From an uncultured Blautia sp. (GTDB taxonomy: Bacteria > Bacillota > Clostridia > Lachnospirales > Lachnospiraceae): DNA of 7,168 nucleotides. The notes below the pieces were generated by a model. That model ran no database searches. It was not told where the DNA came from and worked only from the letters and a program-made list of their open reading frames with translations. The stretch lies in the NCBI GenBank assembly GCA_934358405.1, contig CAKRKL010000098.1, positions 1 through 7,168 of the forward strand, given 5' to 3'. Positions 1 to 5,658 of this stretch are shown in pieces. Both the position numbers and the translations under genes were made by a program. Position 1 is the stretch's first letter. Each line of letters starts with the position of its first letter.

Positions 1-254
1 ATCCGTGCAGATGCAAGGCGGATATTTCTGGCCTTATTTTTCTGAAGCACCGGATCTATTCCTTTTCCTTTTTTTATAAGACCGGAGCTGTAACTAAACA
101 CCACATTTGGCAGCTTTTCTTTTTGTTTTTCCGTACTGAATTTTTCTTTGCCCGTAAAATCTTGTACACGTCTTTTGAAGACTTCTTTTTGCTTTGAGAT
201 TTCATATGTAAGAGGGCATATCTCACAAAAAAGCTTTTTTTCTTTCTTCTTCAT
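1..254 (-). other. vanW: VanW-family domain with a possible internal start (ATG at 254)
   Basis: The last 84 visible codons of the YqeG reading frame resemble the N-terminus of VanW proteins (PF04294), known from vanB-type glycopeptide-resistance clusters and widespread in gut Firmicutes. Their biochemical function is not established. The block begins MKKKEKKLFCEICPL, where free-standing VanW proteins usually begin. A GGAGGG at 268-273 lies 13 nt upstream of the ATG at 254, a usable but rather long spacing. Separate translation of VanW is therefore possible in addition to, or instead of, the fusion. No other van genes are visible, so resistance should not be inferred. The C-terminal part lies beyond the window. 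Confidence 0.7.
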
Positions 255-797
255 ATGCTTGGTGCTTCCCTCCGTATAAATATTTCCAAGTCTCCTATAA
301 CAGCTTTTGTTACGTTTCCAACATTCCAGAATTGCATATTCAAGATATCTCCGTTTCCCGATCCATTTCTCATTATCCTGCTTGATAAATTTAACAAGAA
401 TACTTGCAAGCCCACATCTGTTTGCTCCCAGAATATCTGTAAATACCTGATCTCCTATAACCACTGCTTCTTCTTTTTTTATATCCAGCAGCTTTACTGC
501 TTTCAGATAGTTTTGCGGATTGGGTTTATCTGCATCGCAGATATAAAGTGTATTAATATTTTTAATAAATCGCTCCACTCTTTCTCTGTCATTGTTTGAC
601 AGCAACAAGGTTTTCAGACCAAGGCTTTGAATTTTGCGAAACAAGGCATCAATTTCTGGTGTTGAATCATCGCCATGATGTACTAATGTATTATCTATAT
701 CAAAAATAATCCCCCGAAATCCTTTTTGGTAAAGCTTTGGGTAGTCAATTAAAAACACGCTTTTGACATATTCATATGGATAATAATTCTTCAGCAT
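1..797 (-). CDS. yqeG: YqeG-family HAD phosphatase fused in frame to a VanW-family domain (3' end outside window)
   Basis: The ATG at 797 opens a frame with no stop to the window edge, 265 complete codons. Residues 1 to about 178 match YqeG, a HAD class IIIA phosphatase of about 170 residues in Bacillus. All four HAD motifs are present: D33-x-D35 in FDIDNT, S67 in LLSNN, K91 in ADKPNP and G115-D116 in VIGDQ, with D121 following. The wider family includes phosphatidylglycerophosphate phosphatases, so a role in phospholipid or envelope metabolism is possible but inferred. From residue 182 the frame becomes a VanW-type sequence (CEICPLTYEIS, KEKF, KLPNVV, SYSSGLIKKGKGID). The start overlaps the stop of the upstream TIM-barrel gene by 7 nt and has only a weak GAGAAG-type ribosome-binding site, so translation is probably coupled. 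Whether one fused protein or two proteins are made is unresolved. The HAD assignment is firm; PGP phosphatase activity is not. Confidence 0.85.
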   Translation of the reverse strand, partial: MLKNYYPYEYVKSVFLIDYPKLYQKGFRGIIFDIDNTLVHHGDDSTPEIDALFRKIQSLGLKTLLLSNNDRERVERFIKNINTLYICDADKPNPQNYLKAVKLLDIKKEEAVVIGDQVFTDILGANRCGLASILVKFIKQDNEKWIGKRRYLEYAILECWKRNKSCYRRLGNIYTEGSTKHMKKKEKKLFCEICPLTYEISKQKEVFKRRVQDFTGKEKFSTEKQKEKLPNVVFSYSSGLIKKGKGIDPVLQKNKARNIRLASAR

Positions 798-1501
798 TTT
801 ATCTTCTCACTTTTTATGTACTGGCAAACTTTATTAATCTGTTCTCCAAAGTTACCACCAAACTTATTTTCAAAAAAAGCACTTCCTATAGTGAATGCCC
901 ATGGGGCTGCTTCCCTGATTTCATTCAGTCTTTGATAGTCATTGATGCTTCCTGCAATACAGACAGGAGCATCTACTTCTTTTATAAACTCTTCATTCAA
1001 CCGAATGGCATCTCCAGTATATCTGTAGCCCAAAAGATCAATTCCATATACGCCTTTTGCAAGATATTCCTTTGCCTGACAAATCATGTCTCTGCAGGTT
1101 CCCTCTAAGATAGAGGGACGTCCGTGAATTTCTCCCACAAACGGCATATATTTAATTCCTTTATTCTTGCAGAATTCATTCACCACATCTGAATAAACAG
1201 TTCCCATCAAAAGATCGCAGCCACATTCTGCCGCTACTTTTGCACCCTCCAGACACTTCTCCTGTGTATACGCAACTACTTCCAGAACTGTTTTTTTACC
1301 ACAGCTTTTCATATAAGCATAAAGTTCCTTCATTTGAGAAAGCGAAAGGGGTTCTTCCTTGAAACCCCAGTATTCTGCGTCGGAATCCTTATATGCATCA
1401 AAAATCTCATATGCGTTTCCAACGGTCTGATCCTCGTAGGTAAGCATTACAATCAGTAACGGTGTATGATACTTGCACGTTGATTTTTTTCCTTTTTCCA
1501 T
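791..1501 (-). CDS. Uncharacterised TIM-barrel protein with phosphate-binding-type loops
   Basis: This 236-residue protein has a pattern fitting a complete eight-stranded beta/alpha barrel. Candidate strands are near residues 15-20 (LLIVML), 43-47 (EYWGF), 70-76 (KTVLEVV), 95-100 (CDLLMG), 116-122 (IKYMPFV), 151-157 (VYGIDLL), 179-184 (PVCIAG) and 201-207 (WAFTIGS). The AGSIN loop (183-187) after strand 7 and IGSAF (205-209) after strand 8 resemble the phosphate-gripping loops of HisA, TrpC, ThiE and NanE-type barrels, so a phosphorylated substrate is likely. Conserved-looking polar motifs GEIHGRPS and YRYTGD may line the active site. I do not recognise the reaction. No signal peptide is visible, so it is probably cytosolic. 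The ATG at 1501 has AGAGG five bases upstream. The stop codon overlaps the next gene's start, making the two a probable operon. About 14 N-terminal residues precede the first strand. Confidence 0.85.
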   Translation of the reverse strand: MEKGKKSTCKYHTPLLIVMLTYEDQTVGNAYEIFDAYKDSDAEYWGFKEEPLSLSQMKELYAYMKSCGKKTVLEVVAYTQEKCLEGAKVAAECGCDLLMGTVYSDVVNEFCKNKGIKYMPFVGEIHGRPSILEGTCRDMICQAKEYLAKGVYGIDLLGYRYTGDAIRLNEEFIKEVDAPVCIAGSINDYQRLNEIREAAPWAFTIGSAFFENKFGGNFGEQINKVCQYIKSEKIKC

Positions 1502-1546
1502 ACATACCTCTTTTTAAACAGGCTCTAATATAGTGATGATGTATTT

Positions 1547-1575
1547 ATTATACCGTACATCCATTGTGTACGCAA
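1547..1575 (-). promoter_or_regulatory. Sigma-A-type promoter of the TIM-barrel/yqeG operon
   Basis: On the minus strand a perfect TATAAT (1547-1552) is preceded at exactly 17 nt by TTGCGT (1570-1575), giving a strong -10 with a weak -35. Transcription would start near 1540, leaving a leader of about 40 nt before the ATG at 1501. The 14-bp near-palindrome ATTGTGTACGCAAT (1563-1576) covers the -35 box and could be an operator. Confidence 0.6.
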
Positions 1576-1606
1576 TAAAAGATAGAAATCTGAATAATGT
1601 TGACAT

Positions 1607-1641
1607 AAAAGGAAAAAGCCTGTCGGCAAAAGCCGACAGGC
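1607..1641 (-). terminator. Rho-independent terminator downstream of hsp20
   Basis: GCCTGTCGGC (1618-1627) and GCCGACAGGC (1632-1641) form a perfect 10-bp GC-rich stem with a 4-nt loop. On the minus strand the stem is followed immediately by five T residues (1613-1617) and, after a short CC break, by more T. It is oriented to stop transcription from hsp20, whose coding region ends about 170 nt upstream, and it insulates the next promoter at 1547-1575. Confidence 0.9.
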
Positions 1642-1812
1642 AATGGGGGTATGAAACAATCTATATTAATTAGGAAATTTGTTTAAAATTACAGGAATCT
1701 ATGTAAAAGAAGCTGTTATCAAATAGTTTTGCAGTCATATGGGATTCTTTACGCCAGCCGCCGCTTCTGGTTCACGGCAAACGCACAATCTATGGAAATA
1801 ATAAAATACTTA
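1642..1812 (-). other. Untranslated stretch between the hsp20 stop and its terminator
   Basis: With the promoter and terminator, this makes up the 311-base gene-free gap at 1502-1812. I find no convincing gene here. The best minus-strand reading is a 22-codon frame without a good ribosome-binding site. If transcribed from hsp20, this is a long 3' untranslated region of about 170 nt. An AT-only inverted repeat (TAATAA at 1799-1804 with TTATTA at 1810-1815) overlaps the hsp20 stop codon but is too weak to call a terminator. Confidence 0.4.
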
Positions 1813-2247
1813 TTAGCCTTCAATGGAAATAAATTTCTTCTCTTCCGGCTCTTTCTTCTTCGCTTCCTTCGGGAAAGTAATGGTCAGGACACCATTGTCA
1901 TATTTCGCACGAATGTCCTCATGCTCTAAATCCTTGCCTACATAAAAGCTTCTGGAACACTGTCCGGTGTAACGTTCTCTGTGAACATATTTACCATTGT
2001 TATCTTTCTCATCTTTATTCTCAGCCCTAGAAGCCTGAATTGTAAGGTAGCCATCCTTCAGCTGAATCTTCACATCTTCTTTATGAAATCCCGGAAGCTC
2101 CACACTCAGTTCATAGTTACCATCCACATCTTTAATGTCTGTCTTCATTAATTCTGCGTTTCTGTAACCTCTGCTGCTCTCACGTTCTGTGGGAAATCTC
2201 ATCCAATCATCAAATAAATTCTCTCCAAAAATACTAGGCATTAACAT
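1813..2247 (-). CDS. hsp20: Hsp20/alpha-crystallin small heat-shock protein
   Basis: This is a 144-residue ATP-independent holdase chaperone, the usual length for bacterial Hsp20 proteins. It would bind unfolding cytosolic proteins and hold them for refolding by other chaperones. The N-terminus MLMPSIFGENLFDDWM is the variable substrate-binding arm. The alpha-crystallin domain spans about residues 33-132, with VELPGFHKEDVKI and DGYLTI in its first half and the family signature DNGVLTITFPK near its end. A lysine/glutamate-rich tail follows, and its ending KFISIEG carries an I-x-I motif (ISI) of the kind that mediates oligomer assembly. The ATG has AAAGGAGG (2256-2263) eight bases upstream. A CIRCE element overlaps its promoter, so repression by HrcA and induction by heat are expected. 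It appears to be a single-gene transcript with its own promoter and terminator. Confidence 0.95.
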   Translation of the reverse strand: MLMPSIFGENLFDDWMRFPTERESSRGYRNAELMKTDIKDVDGNYELSVELPGFHKEDVKIQLKDGYLTIQASRAENKDEKDNNGKYVHRERYTGQCSRSFYVGKDLEHEDIRAKYDNGVLTITFPKEAKKKEPEEKKFISIEG

Positions 2248-2274
2248 AACTCATTCCTCCTTTGTTATGCATGT

Positions 2275-2303
2275 AATATAACACATATTGTTAGCACTGT
2301 CAA
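2275..2303 (-). promoter_or_regulatory. Sigma-A promoter of hsp20
   Basis: On the minus strand a perfect -35 TTGACA (2298-2303) is separated by exactly 17 nt from -10 TATATT (2275-2280). Transcription would start around 2268, giving a very short leader of about 20 nt that already contains the AAAGGAGG ribosome-binding site. The -35 hexamer lies inside the CIRCE element, so HrcA binding should block RNA polymerase directly. Confidence 0.85.
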
Positions 2304-2317
2304 GAGGTGAGTGCTAA
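2291..2317. promoter_or_regulatory. CIRCE operator (HrcA binding site)
   Basis: TTAGCACTG (2291-2299), a 9-nt spacer and GAGTGCTAA (2309-2317) match the CIRCE consensus TTAGCACTC-N9-GAGTGCTAA with one deviation, G instead of C at 2299. CIRCE is the established target of the HrcA repressor, which controls groESL and dnaK operons in Firmicutes. Here it covers the -35 box of hsp20. hrcA itself is not in the window. Confidence 0.95.
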
Positions 2318-2403
2318 TTATTTTGTGAAGAATTTGTGTCCTCATTTCACAATCTTCCAACCTTCTACTCATAGTAGTATATTGCCTTCCTTTAATGGCT
2401 ATC

Positions 2404-2436
2404 AAAAAAAAAACAGAATGCCTCGTACATTCTGTT
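2404..2436 (-). terminator. Rho-independent terminator of the sufCB pair
   Basis: On the minus strand AACAGAATG (complement of 2428-2436) pairs perfectly with CATTCTGTT (complement of 2412-2420) around a 7-nt loop. Eight further T residues (2404-2411) follow directly. It lies about 12 nt beyond the sufB stop codon and closes this transcription unit before the hsp20 promoter. Confidence 0.93.
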
Positions 2437-2447
2437 CTTTTATATTT

Positions 2448-3371
2448 TTAACTCAGGAAATTCTCGATAATCACATTCTCAGCCTCAGCCTCTGTCATGC
2501 CAAGGGTACGAAGCTTCAGCAGCTGCTCGTCATTAATTCTGCCAATAGCAGCCTCATGAATAATAGCCGCATCTACATGCTTTGCCTGAATTTCTGGAAT
2601 AGAACCAACTTCTGCATGATCCATAATAATAGAATCACACTGGATATGAGCGTGGCATTTATTTTTTCCAACAGCCTTCGGATGGAAAACCTGGGAAGAT
2701 TTTCCCTTACCAACGGAACGTGAAATAATCTGAGCAGAGGAGCCTGCACCATTCATACAGACCTCCATGTCTGATTCAGCTTTCTGCTCACCATCTGTCA
2801 TCAGACGTTCCAGAACAAACAGCTTGGAATCTGCGTCCATCTCTACATTGGTAGTACGAATTGTAGAATCTACGCCCTTGATCTGTACAGTATCCAAAGT
2901 AAACACTGAATTTTCCCCAATTTCAATATTGGTTACCGGATTGAGGATTCTACTTCCTGTTCCGTTTCCTTCACCGTAATGCTTTTCTTCATAATGAACA
3001 TTCGCATTCTTTCCAACATGGAAGGTATGGATACCATCATGACGGCTCTCATTGCATCCGCTGTTATGGATTCCGCAGCCTGCAATAATATTAACATCTG
3101 CACCATCTTCCACATAAAAATCATTGTAAACCACATCTGTCATTCCTGACACACTTACTACAACCGGAATGAAAACCTTTTCACCTCTGGTTTGTCCGTC
3201 GATAAAAATATCAATTCCTGGCTTGTCCTCTTTTTTCCTGATCTTAATGTGTTCACTGTCTCCGTGACAGACGGAAATACCATTCTGGCGCAGATTATAT
3301 GCACCTTTTTGTTCAAATCCTTCGCTGATCTTGTCCAACACGCCCTGTGTTGTTTCCTCTACTTTTATCAT
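2448..3371 (-). CDS. sufB: SufB/SufD-family Fe-S cluster scaffold protein (minimal SUF/SMS type)
   Basis: This scaffold partners the SufC-like ATPase in iron-sulfur cluster assembly. The start at 3371 gives 307 residues: AAGGAGG (3381-3387) sits nine bases upstream and the ATG overlaps the sufC stop as TGATG. A start 12 codons earlier, at 3407, is possible but would lie inside sufC and lacks this signal. The protein is much shorter than E. coli SufB (about 495 residues) and is the size of archaeal UPF0051 proteins. The middle is a beta-helix-like region (GCGIHNSGCNESRHDG, then HYEEKHYG). The C-terminus carries the family hallmarks HIQCDSIIMD and IIHEAAIGRI. Cys245 and His272-Glu273 probably correspond to the conserved SufB cysteine and glutamate region used in cluster assembly; this mapping is from memory of the family. 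Such two-gene systems have been named SMS (SmsCB). No desulfurase is nearby, so sulfur must come from elsewhere. Confidence 0.92.
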   Translation of the reverse strand: MIKVEETTQGVLDKISEGFEQKGAYNLRQNGISVCHGDSEHIKIRKKEDKPGIDIFIDGQTRGEKVFIPVVVSVSGMTDVVYNDFYVEDGADVNIIAGCGIHNSGCNESRHDGIHTFHVGKNANVHYEEKHYGEGNGTGSRILNPVTNIEIGENSVFTLDTVQIKGVDSTIRTTNVEMDADSKLFVLERLMTDGEQKAESDMEVCMNGAGSSAQIISRSVGKGKSSQVFHPKAVGKNKCHAHIQCDSIIMDHAEVGSIPEIQAKHVDAAIIHEAAIGRINDEQLLKLRTLGMTEAEAENVIIENFLS

Positions 3372-4102
3372 CAGCACGCACCTCCTTCTGTCATGCACTT
3401 CTGACATTTTTCCTGCTGAAATAAGGTGGGGAAAACGTCCTCTTTTGTACCATATTTCTTCACTTCACCATCTTCGATTACCATGATCTTGTCTGCCATA
3501 TTAATGATTTTTTCCTGATGGGAAATCAGGATCAGGCACTCCTTTTTCTCGCGATGGATCTCCTCGAAGCGTTTGATCAGCATAGAAAAGCTCCAAAGGT
3601 CGATTCCGGCCTCCGGCTCATCAAAAATACTTACCTTATGGGATTTTGCAAGGACTGTGGCAATTTCAATGCGCTTCATTTCACCGCCGGAAAGAGTTCC
3701 GTCCAGCTGACGGTTCAGATAATCCTCAGAGCAAAGGCCTACTGCGGAAAGGAGCTTACAGCTCTCCTCCTCATTCAGCTCTTTACCTGCTGCAAGAGAT
3801 AAAATTCTTGTAACTGTCATTCCCTTAAAACGCGGCGGCTGCTGAAATGCATAGCCAATTCCCGCATTTGCACGGTGATCAATATCATAATCTGTAATGT
3901 TCTCATCATCCAGATAAATTTCTCCGCTGTCTGCTTTCTCAATGCCGGCAAGAACCTTAGCAAGAGTGGATTTTCCTCCGCCGTTCGGTCCTGTGATTAC
4001 CAGCATTTCTCCATCCTTCACCTCAAAGCTGATGTGGTTTACCAGGCAGCGCTTTTTACCTTCTTCATTCACTTCAAAAGTCAGGTTTTCTACTTTTAGC
4101 AT
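3371..4102 (-). CDS. sufC: SufC-like Fe-S assembly ABC-type ATPase (SmsC type)
   Basis: This is a 243-residue cytosolic ATPase that powers conformational change of the SufB/D scaffold rather than membrane transport. All nucleotide-binding motifs are intact: Walker A GPNGGGKST (38-46), Q-loop in YAFQQPP (84-90), signature LSGGEMKR (137-144), Walker B VSIFDEPE (157-164) and the switch histidine in SHQE (H195). YAFQQPPRFKG and DEPEAGIDLWS are typical of SufC. The ATG at 4102 has GAGG seven bases upstream. Its stop overlaps the scaffold gene's start, so the subunits should be made in coupled amounts. The last 11 residues contain CQKC (233-236) and a terminal Cys243, which is unusual compared with E. 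coli SufC and could bind metal. A promoter lies at 4141-4169. Confidence 0.95.
   Translation of the reverse strand: MLKVENLTFEVNEEGKKRCLVNHISFEVKDGEMLVITGPNGGGKSTLAKVLAGIEKADSGEIYLDDENITDYDIDHRANAGIGYAFQQPPRFKGMTVTRILSLAAGKELNEEESCKLLSAVGLCSEDYLNRQLDGTLSGGEMKRIEIATVLAKSHKVSIFDEPEAGIDLWSFSMLIKRFEEIHREKKECLILISHQEKIINMADKIMVIEDGEVKKYGTKEDVFPTLFQQEKCQKCMTEGGAC
3381..3387 (-). promoter_or_regulatory. Ribosome-binding site that fixes the sufB start at 3371
   Basis: AAGGAGG on the minus strand lies nine bases before the ATG at 3371. It favours this start over the longer in-frame ATG at 3407. It lies within the last codons of sufC, as expected for a coupled pair. Confidence 0.85.
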
Positions 4103-4140
4103 ATCTATACCTCTTCTGTGATTTTTTACTCTCTTATTGG

Positions 4141-4169
4141 AATTTACTCCTTATGAGAAGGGATGTCAA
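4141..4169 (-). promoter_or_regulatory. Probable promoter of sufCB
   Basis: On the minus strand a perfect -35 TTGACA (4164-4169) is followed after 17 nt by TAAATT (4141-4146), four of six matches to the -10 consensus. The spacer carries an imperfect palindrome, CTCCTTATGAGAAG (4147-4160), which could be an operator. I see no convincing terminator between the MATE gene stop (4189) and this promoter, so read-through from the MATE gene may also supply the pair. Confidence 0.55.
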
Positions 4170-4188
4170 TATTTCATTACTGACTTCC

Positions 4189-5559
4189 TTAATTCTTCAT
4201 AGCCAAAAGCTCCCTTTTTGCAAATACAATTGCAAGCACAAGGGCAGCTCCATCAGCAATGGGACCGGCATACATAACTCCGTCAATTCCCATTATCAGT
4301 GAAAAAACAACGATCAATGGCAAAAGGAACAGTACCTGTCTGGTCAGGGACATAACAATTCCCAACTTTGCTTTTCCAATAGATGTGAAAAATCCGGAGG
4401 ACATAGGCTGAATTCCATTTGCAAATGTCATGAACATAAAAATCTTCAGATATCGTTCTGCAAACTGAAAATAAAGGTCACTTCCGGTTCCGAAAATACT
4501 CACGATCTGATGAGGGAAAATCTGAAAACAGACAAAAAATATACTGGCAATCGCAGTGCATGCTATAGCAGAATAGTTATATACCTGCTTTACCCGGTCA
4601 TATTTTTGTGCACCGTAATTAAAGCCCCAGATTGGCTGACAGCCCTGTGAAATTCCAATACAAATTGCCATAAATACCTGATTTACTTTTGAAATGACGC
4701 CTACACATGCAATAGGAATATCACTTCCATAGACAGATAAGCCACCATAATAACGCAGAATATTATTCAGCGCAATCTGAACAATCGCCATTGCAATCTG
4801 ATTAATGCAGGATGCCATTCCAAGCGAAGCAATTGCTTTTAAGCACTCCCAGGAGGGCTTTAGCATGCTCGTCTCCAAATACATTTTCCGAAATTTCAAA
4901 AAGTATACCACAACTAAAATTCCGGAAACTATTTGTCCAATTACAGTTGCCCAGGCAGCACCTTTAATTCCCCATCCAAAGCCAAAAATAAAAAGAGGAT
5001 CCAGAATTGTGTTGATTACAGCGCCTATAAGTACGCAGGTCATAGAATATGTAGGGCTTCGGTCTGCGCGGACAATATGGTTTCCACCAATAGATAAAAT
5101 ATAAAACGGAAGGCCTACAGCTGTTATACCAAGATAATCTACTGCATAGGGCATAACATCCTTTGTTGCACCAAATAGATTCAGCAGCGGGTGCAAAAAT
5201 AACAGCACGGCAGCTGCAAGGATTCCTCCGGTAATCGCCAGTGATGAAAGACCTGTTCCTGCTATAGAGCTTGCCTTTTTTTCTCTTCCTGCGCCCATCT
5301 CCAGATTATAGTTGGACGCACTTCCAATTCCAAGAAACAAAGCTAATGCAGTGGCAATAATCGTTACCGGAAATGCTACATTTGTAGCTGCATTTCCCAA
5401 CATTCCAACACCCTGGCCGATAAAAATCTGGTCTACTATATTATACATTGCACTAACCAGCATGCTGATAATAGCAGGAATGGCAAATTTCAGCATCAAT
5501 CCTCCTACGGGAGCTATTCCCAGTGGATTTTGCTCTTGACTTACGGTATTGTTTTCCAA
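4189..5559 (-). CDS. MATE-family multidrug/cation exporter
   Basis: This is a 456-residue integral membrane protein of the MATE (multidrug and toxic compound extrusion) family. Such transporters expel drugs or metabolites using a Na+ or H+ gradient. The length and about 12 hydrophobic segments fit the family's two six-helix halves. The first half begins with the typical LKFAIPAIISMLVSAMYNIVDQIFIGQ (residues 24-50). The second half begins near residues 240-260 and includes ISQGCQPIWGFNYGAQKYDRV, the family's conserved G-x-x-P-x-x-x-x-N-Y-G-A segment. The start is TTG at 5559, supported by AAGGAGG seven bases upstream (5567-5573). The nearest upstream ATG (5579) is in another frame. The gene appears to have its own promoter (5622-5650) and a possible operator in its leader. 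The substrate cannot be told from sequence, and there is no adjacent MarR or TetR gene in view. Confidence 0.93.
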   Translation of the reverse strand: MENNTVSQEQNPLGIAPVGGLMLKFAIPAIISMLVSAMYNIVDQIFIGQGVGMLGNAATNVAFPVTIIATALALFLGIGSASNYNLEMGAGREKKASSIAGTGLSSLAITGGILAAAVLLFLHPLLNLFGATKDVMPYAVDYLGITAVGLPFYILSIGGNHIVRADRSPTYSMTCVLIGAVINTILDPLFIFGFGWGIKGAAWATVIGQIVSGILVVVYFLKFRKMYLETSMLKPSWECLKAIASLGMASCINQIAMAIVQIALNNILRYYGGLSVYGSDIPIACVGVISKVNQVFMAICIGISQGCQPIWGFNYGAQKYDRVKQVYNYSAIACTAIASIFFVCFQIFPHQIVSIFGTGSDLYFQFAERYLKIFMFMTFANGIQPMSSGFFTSIGKAKLGIVMSLTRQVLFLLPLIVVFSLIMGIDGVMYAGPIADGAALVLAIVFAKRELLAMKN

Positions 5560-5566
5560 ATAATCT

Positions 5567-5573
5567 CCTCCTT
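5567..5573 (-). promoter_or_regulatory. Ribosome-binding site that supports the TTG start of the MATE gene
   Basis: AAGGAGG on the minus strand is seven bases before TTG at 5559, the best-spaced initiation signal in the region. A 12-residue out-of-frame reading from the ATG at 5579 overlaps this site but has no ribosome-binding site of its own. Confidence 0.8.
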
Positions 5574-5591
5574 CGCCATAAATGAAAATCT

Positions 5592-5613
5592 GTCAAGTGA
5601 GAATCCTCTTGAC
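5592..5613. promoter_or_regulatory. Inverted repeat in the MATE leader, possible operator
   Basis: GTCAAG (5592-5597) and CTTGAC (5608-5613) form perfect 6-bp arms with a 10-nt spacer, so the arm centres are 16 nt apart. The repeat lies just downstream of the predicted -10 box, covering the likely transcription start. That fits a repressor site for an inducible exporter. No regulator gene is visible to pair with it. Confidence 0.45.
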
Positions 5614-5621
5614 TGAAATAA

Positions 5622-5650
5622 ATCATAGCAAATTATGGAGATCGAAGCAA
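5622..5650 (-). promoter_or_regulatory. Probable promoter of the MATE gene
   Basis: On the minus strand -10 TATGAT (5622-5627) lies 17 nt after TTGCTT (5645-5650). The -10 is good and the -35 modest. It would give a leader of about 55 nt. A TTGACA at 5592-5597 has no -10 at proper spacing before the start codon and is better explained as part of the inverted repeat. Confidence 0.5.
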
Positions 5651-5658
5651 TAAGCTTG

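Noticed and set aside
255..599. Plus-strand reading of 114 codons, and other plus-strand frames across the window
   Set aside because: They lie opposite well-recognised minus-strand genes, have no ribosome-binding sites and show no family resemblance.
1656..1793. ACAATCTAT direct repeat at 1656-1664 and 1785-1793
   Set aside because: A 9-bp repeat in AT-rich DNA is close to chance, and no mobile-element structure lies between the copies.
2365..2377. CTACT-CAT-AGTAG inverted repeat between sufB and hsp20
   Set aside because: The arms are short and AT-rich and there is no T tract. It lies upstream of the hsp20 promoter, with no sign of function.
3372..3407. The longer 319-residue version of the sufB-like gene starting at 3407
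   Set aside because: The extra 12 residues have no family resemblance, the start lies inside sufC, and a strong AAGGAGG is placed for the ATG at 3371.
5541..5579. A 12-residue leader peptide (MAKEEIIWKTIP) from the ATG at 5579 overlapping the MATE start
   Set aside because: It has no ribosome-binding site, and its codons are the MATE gene's own ribosome-binding site read in another frame.
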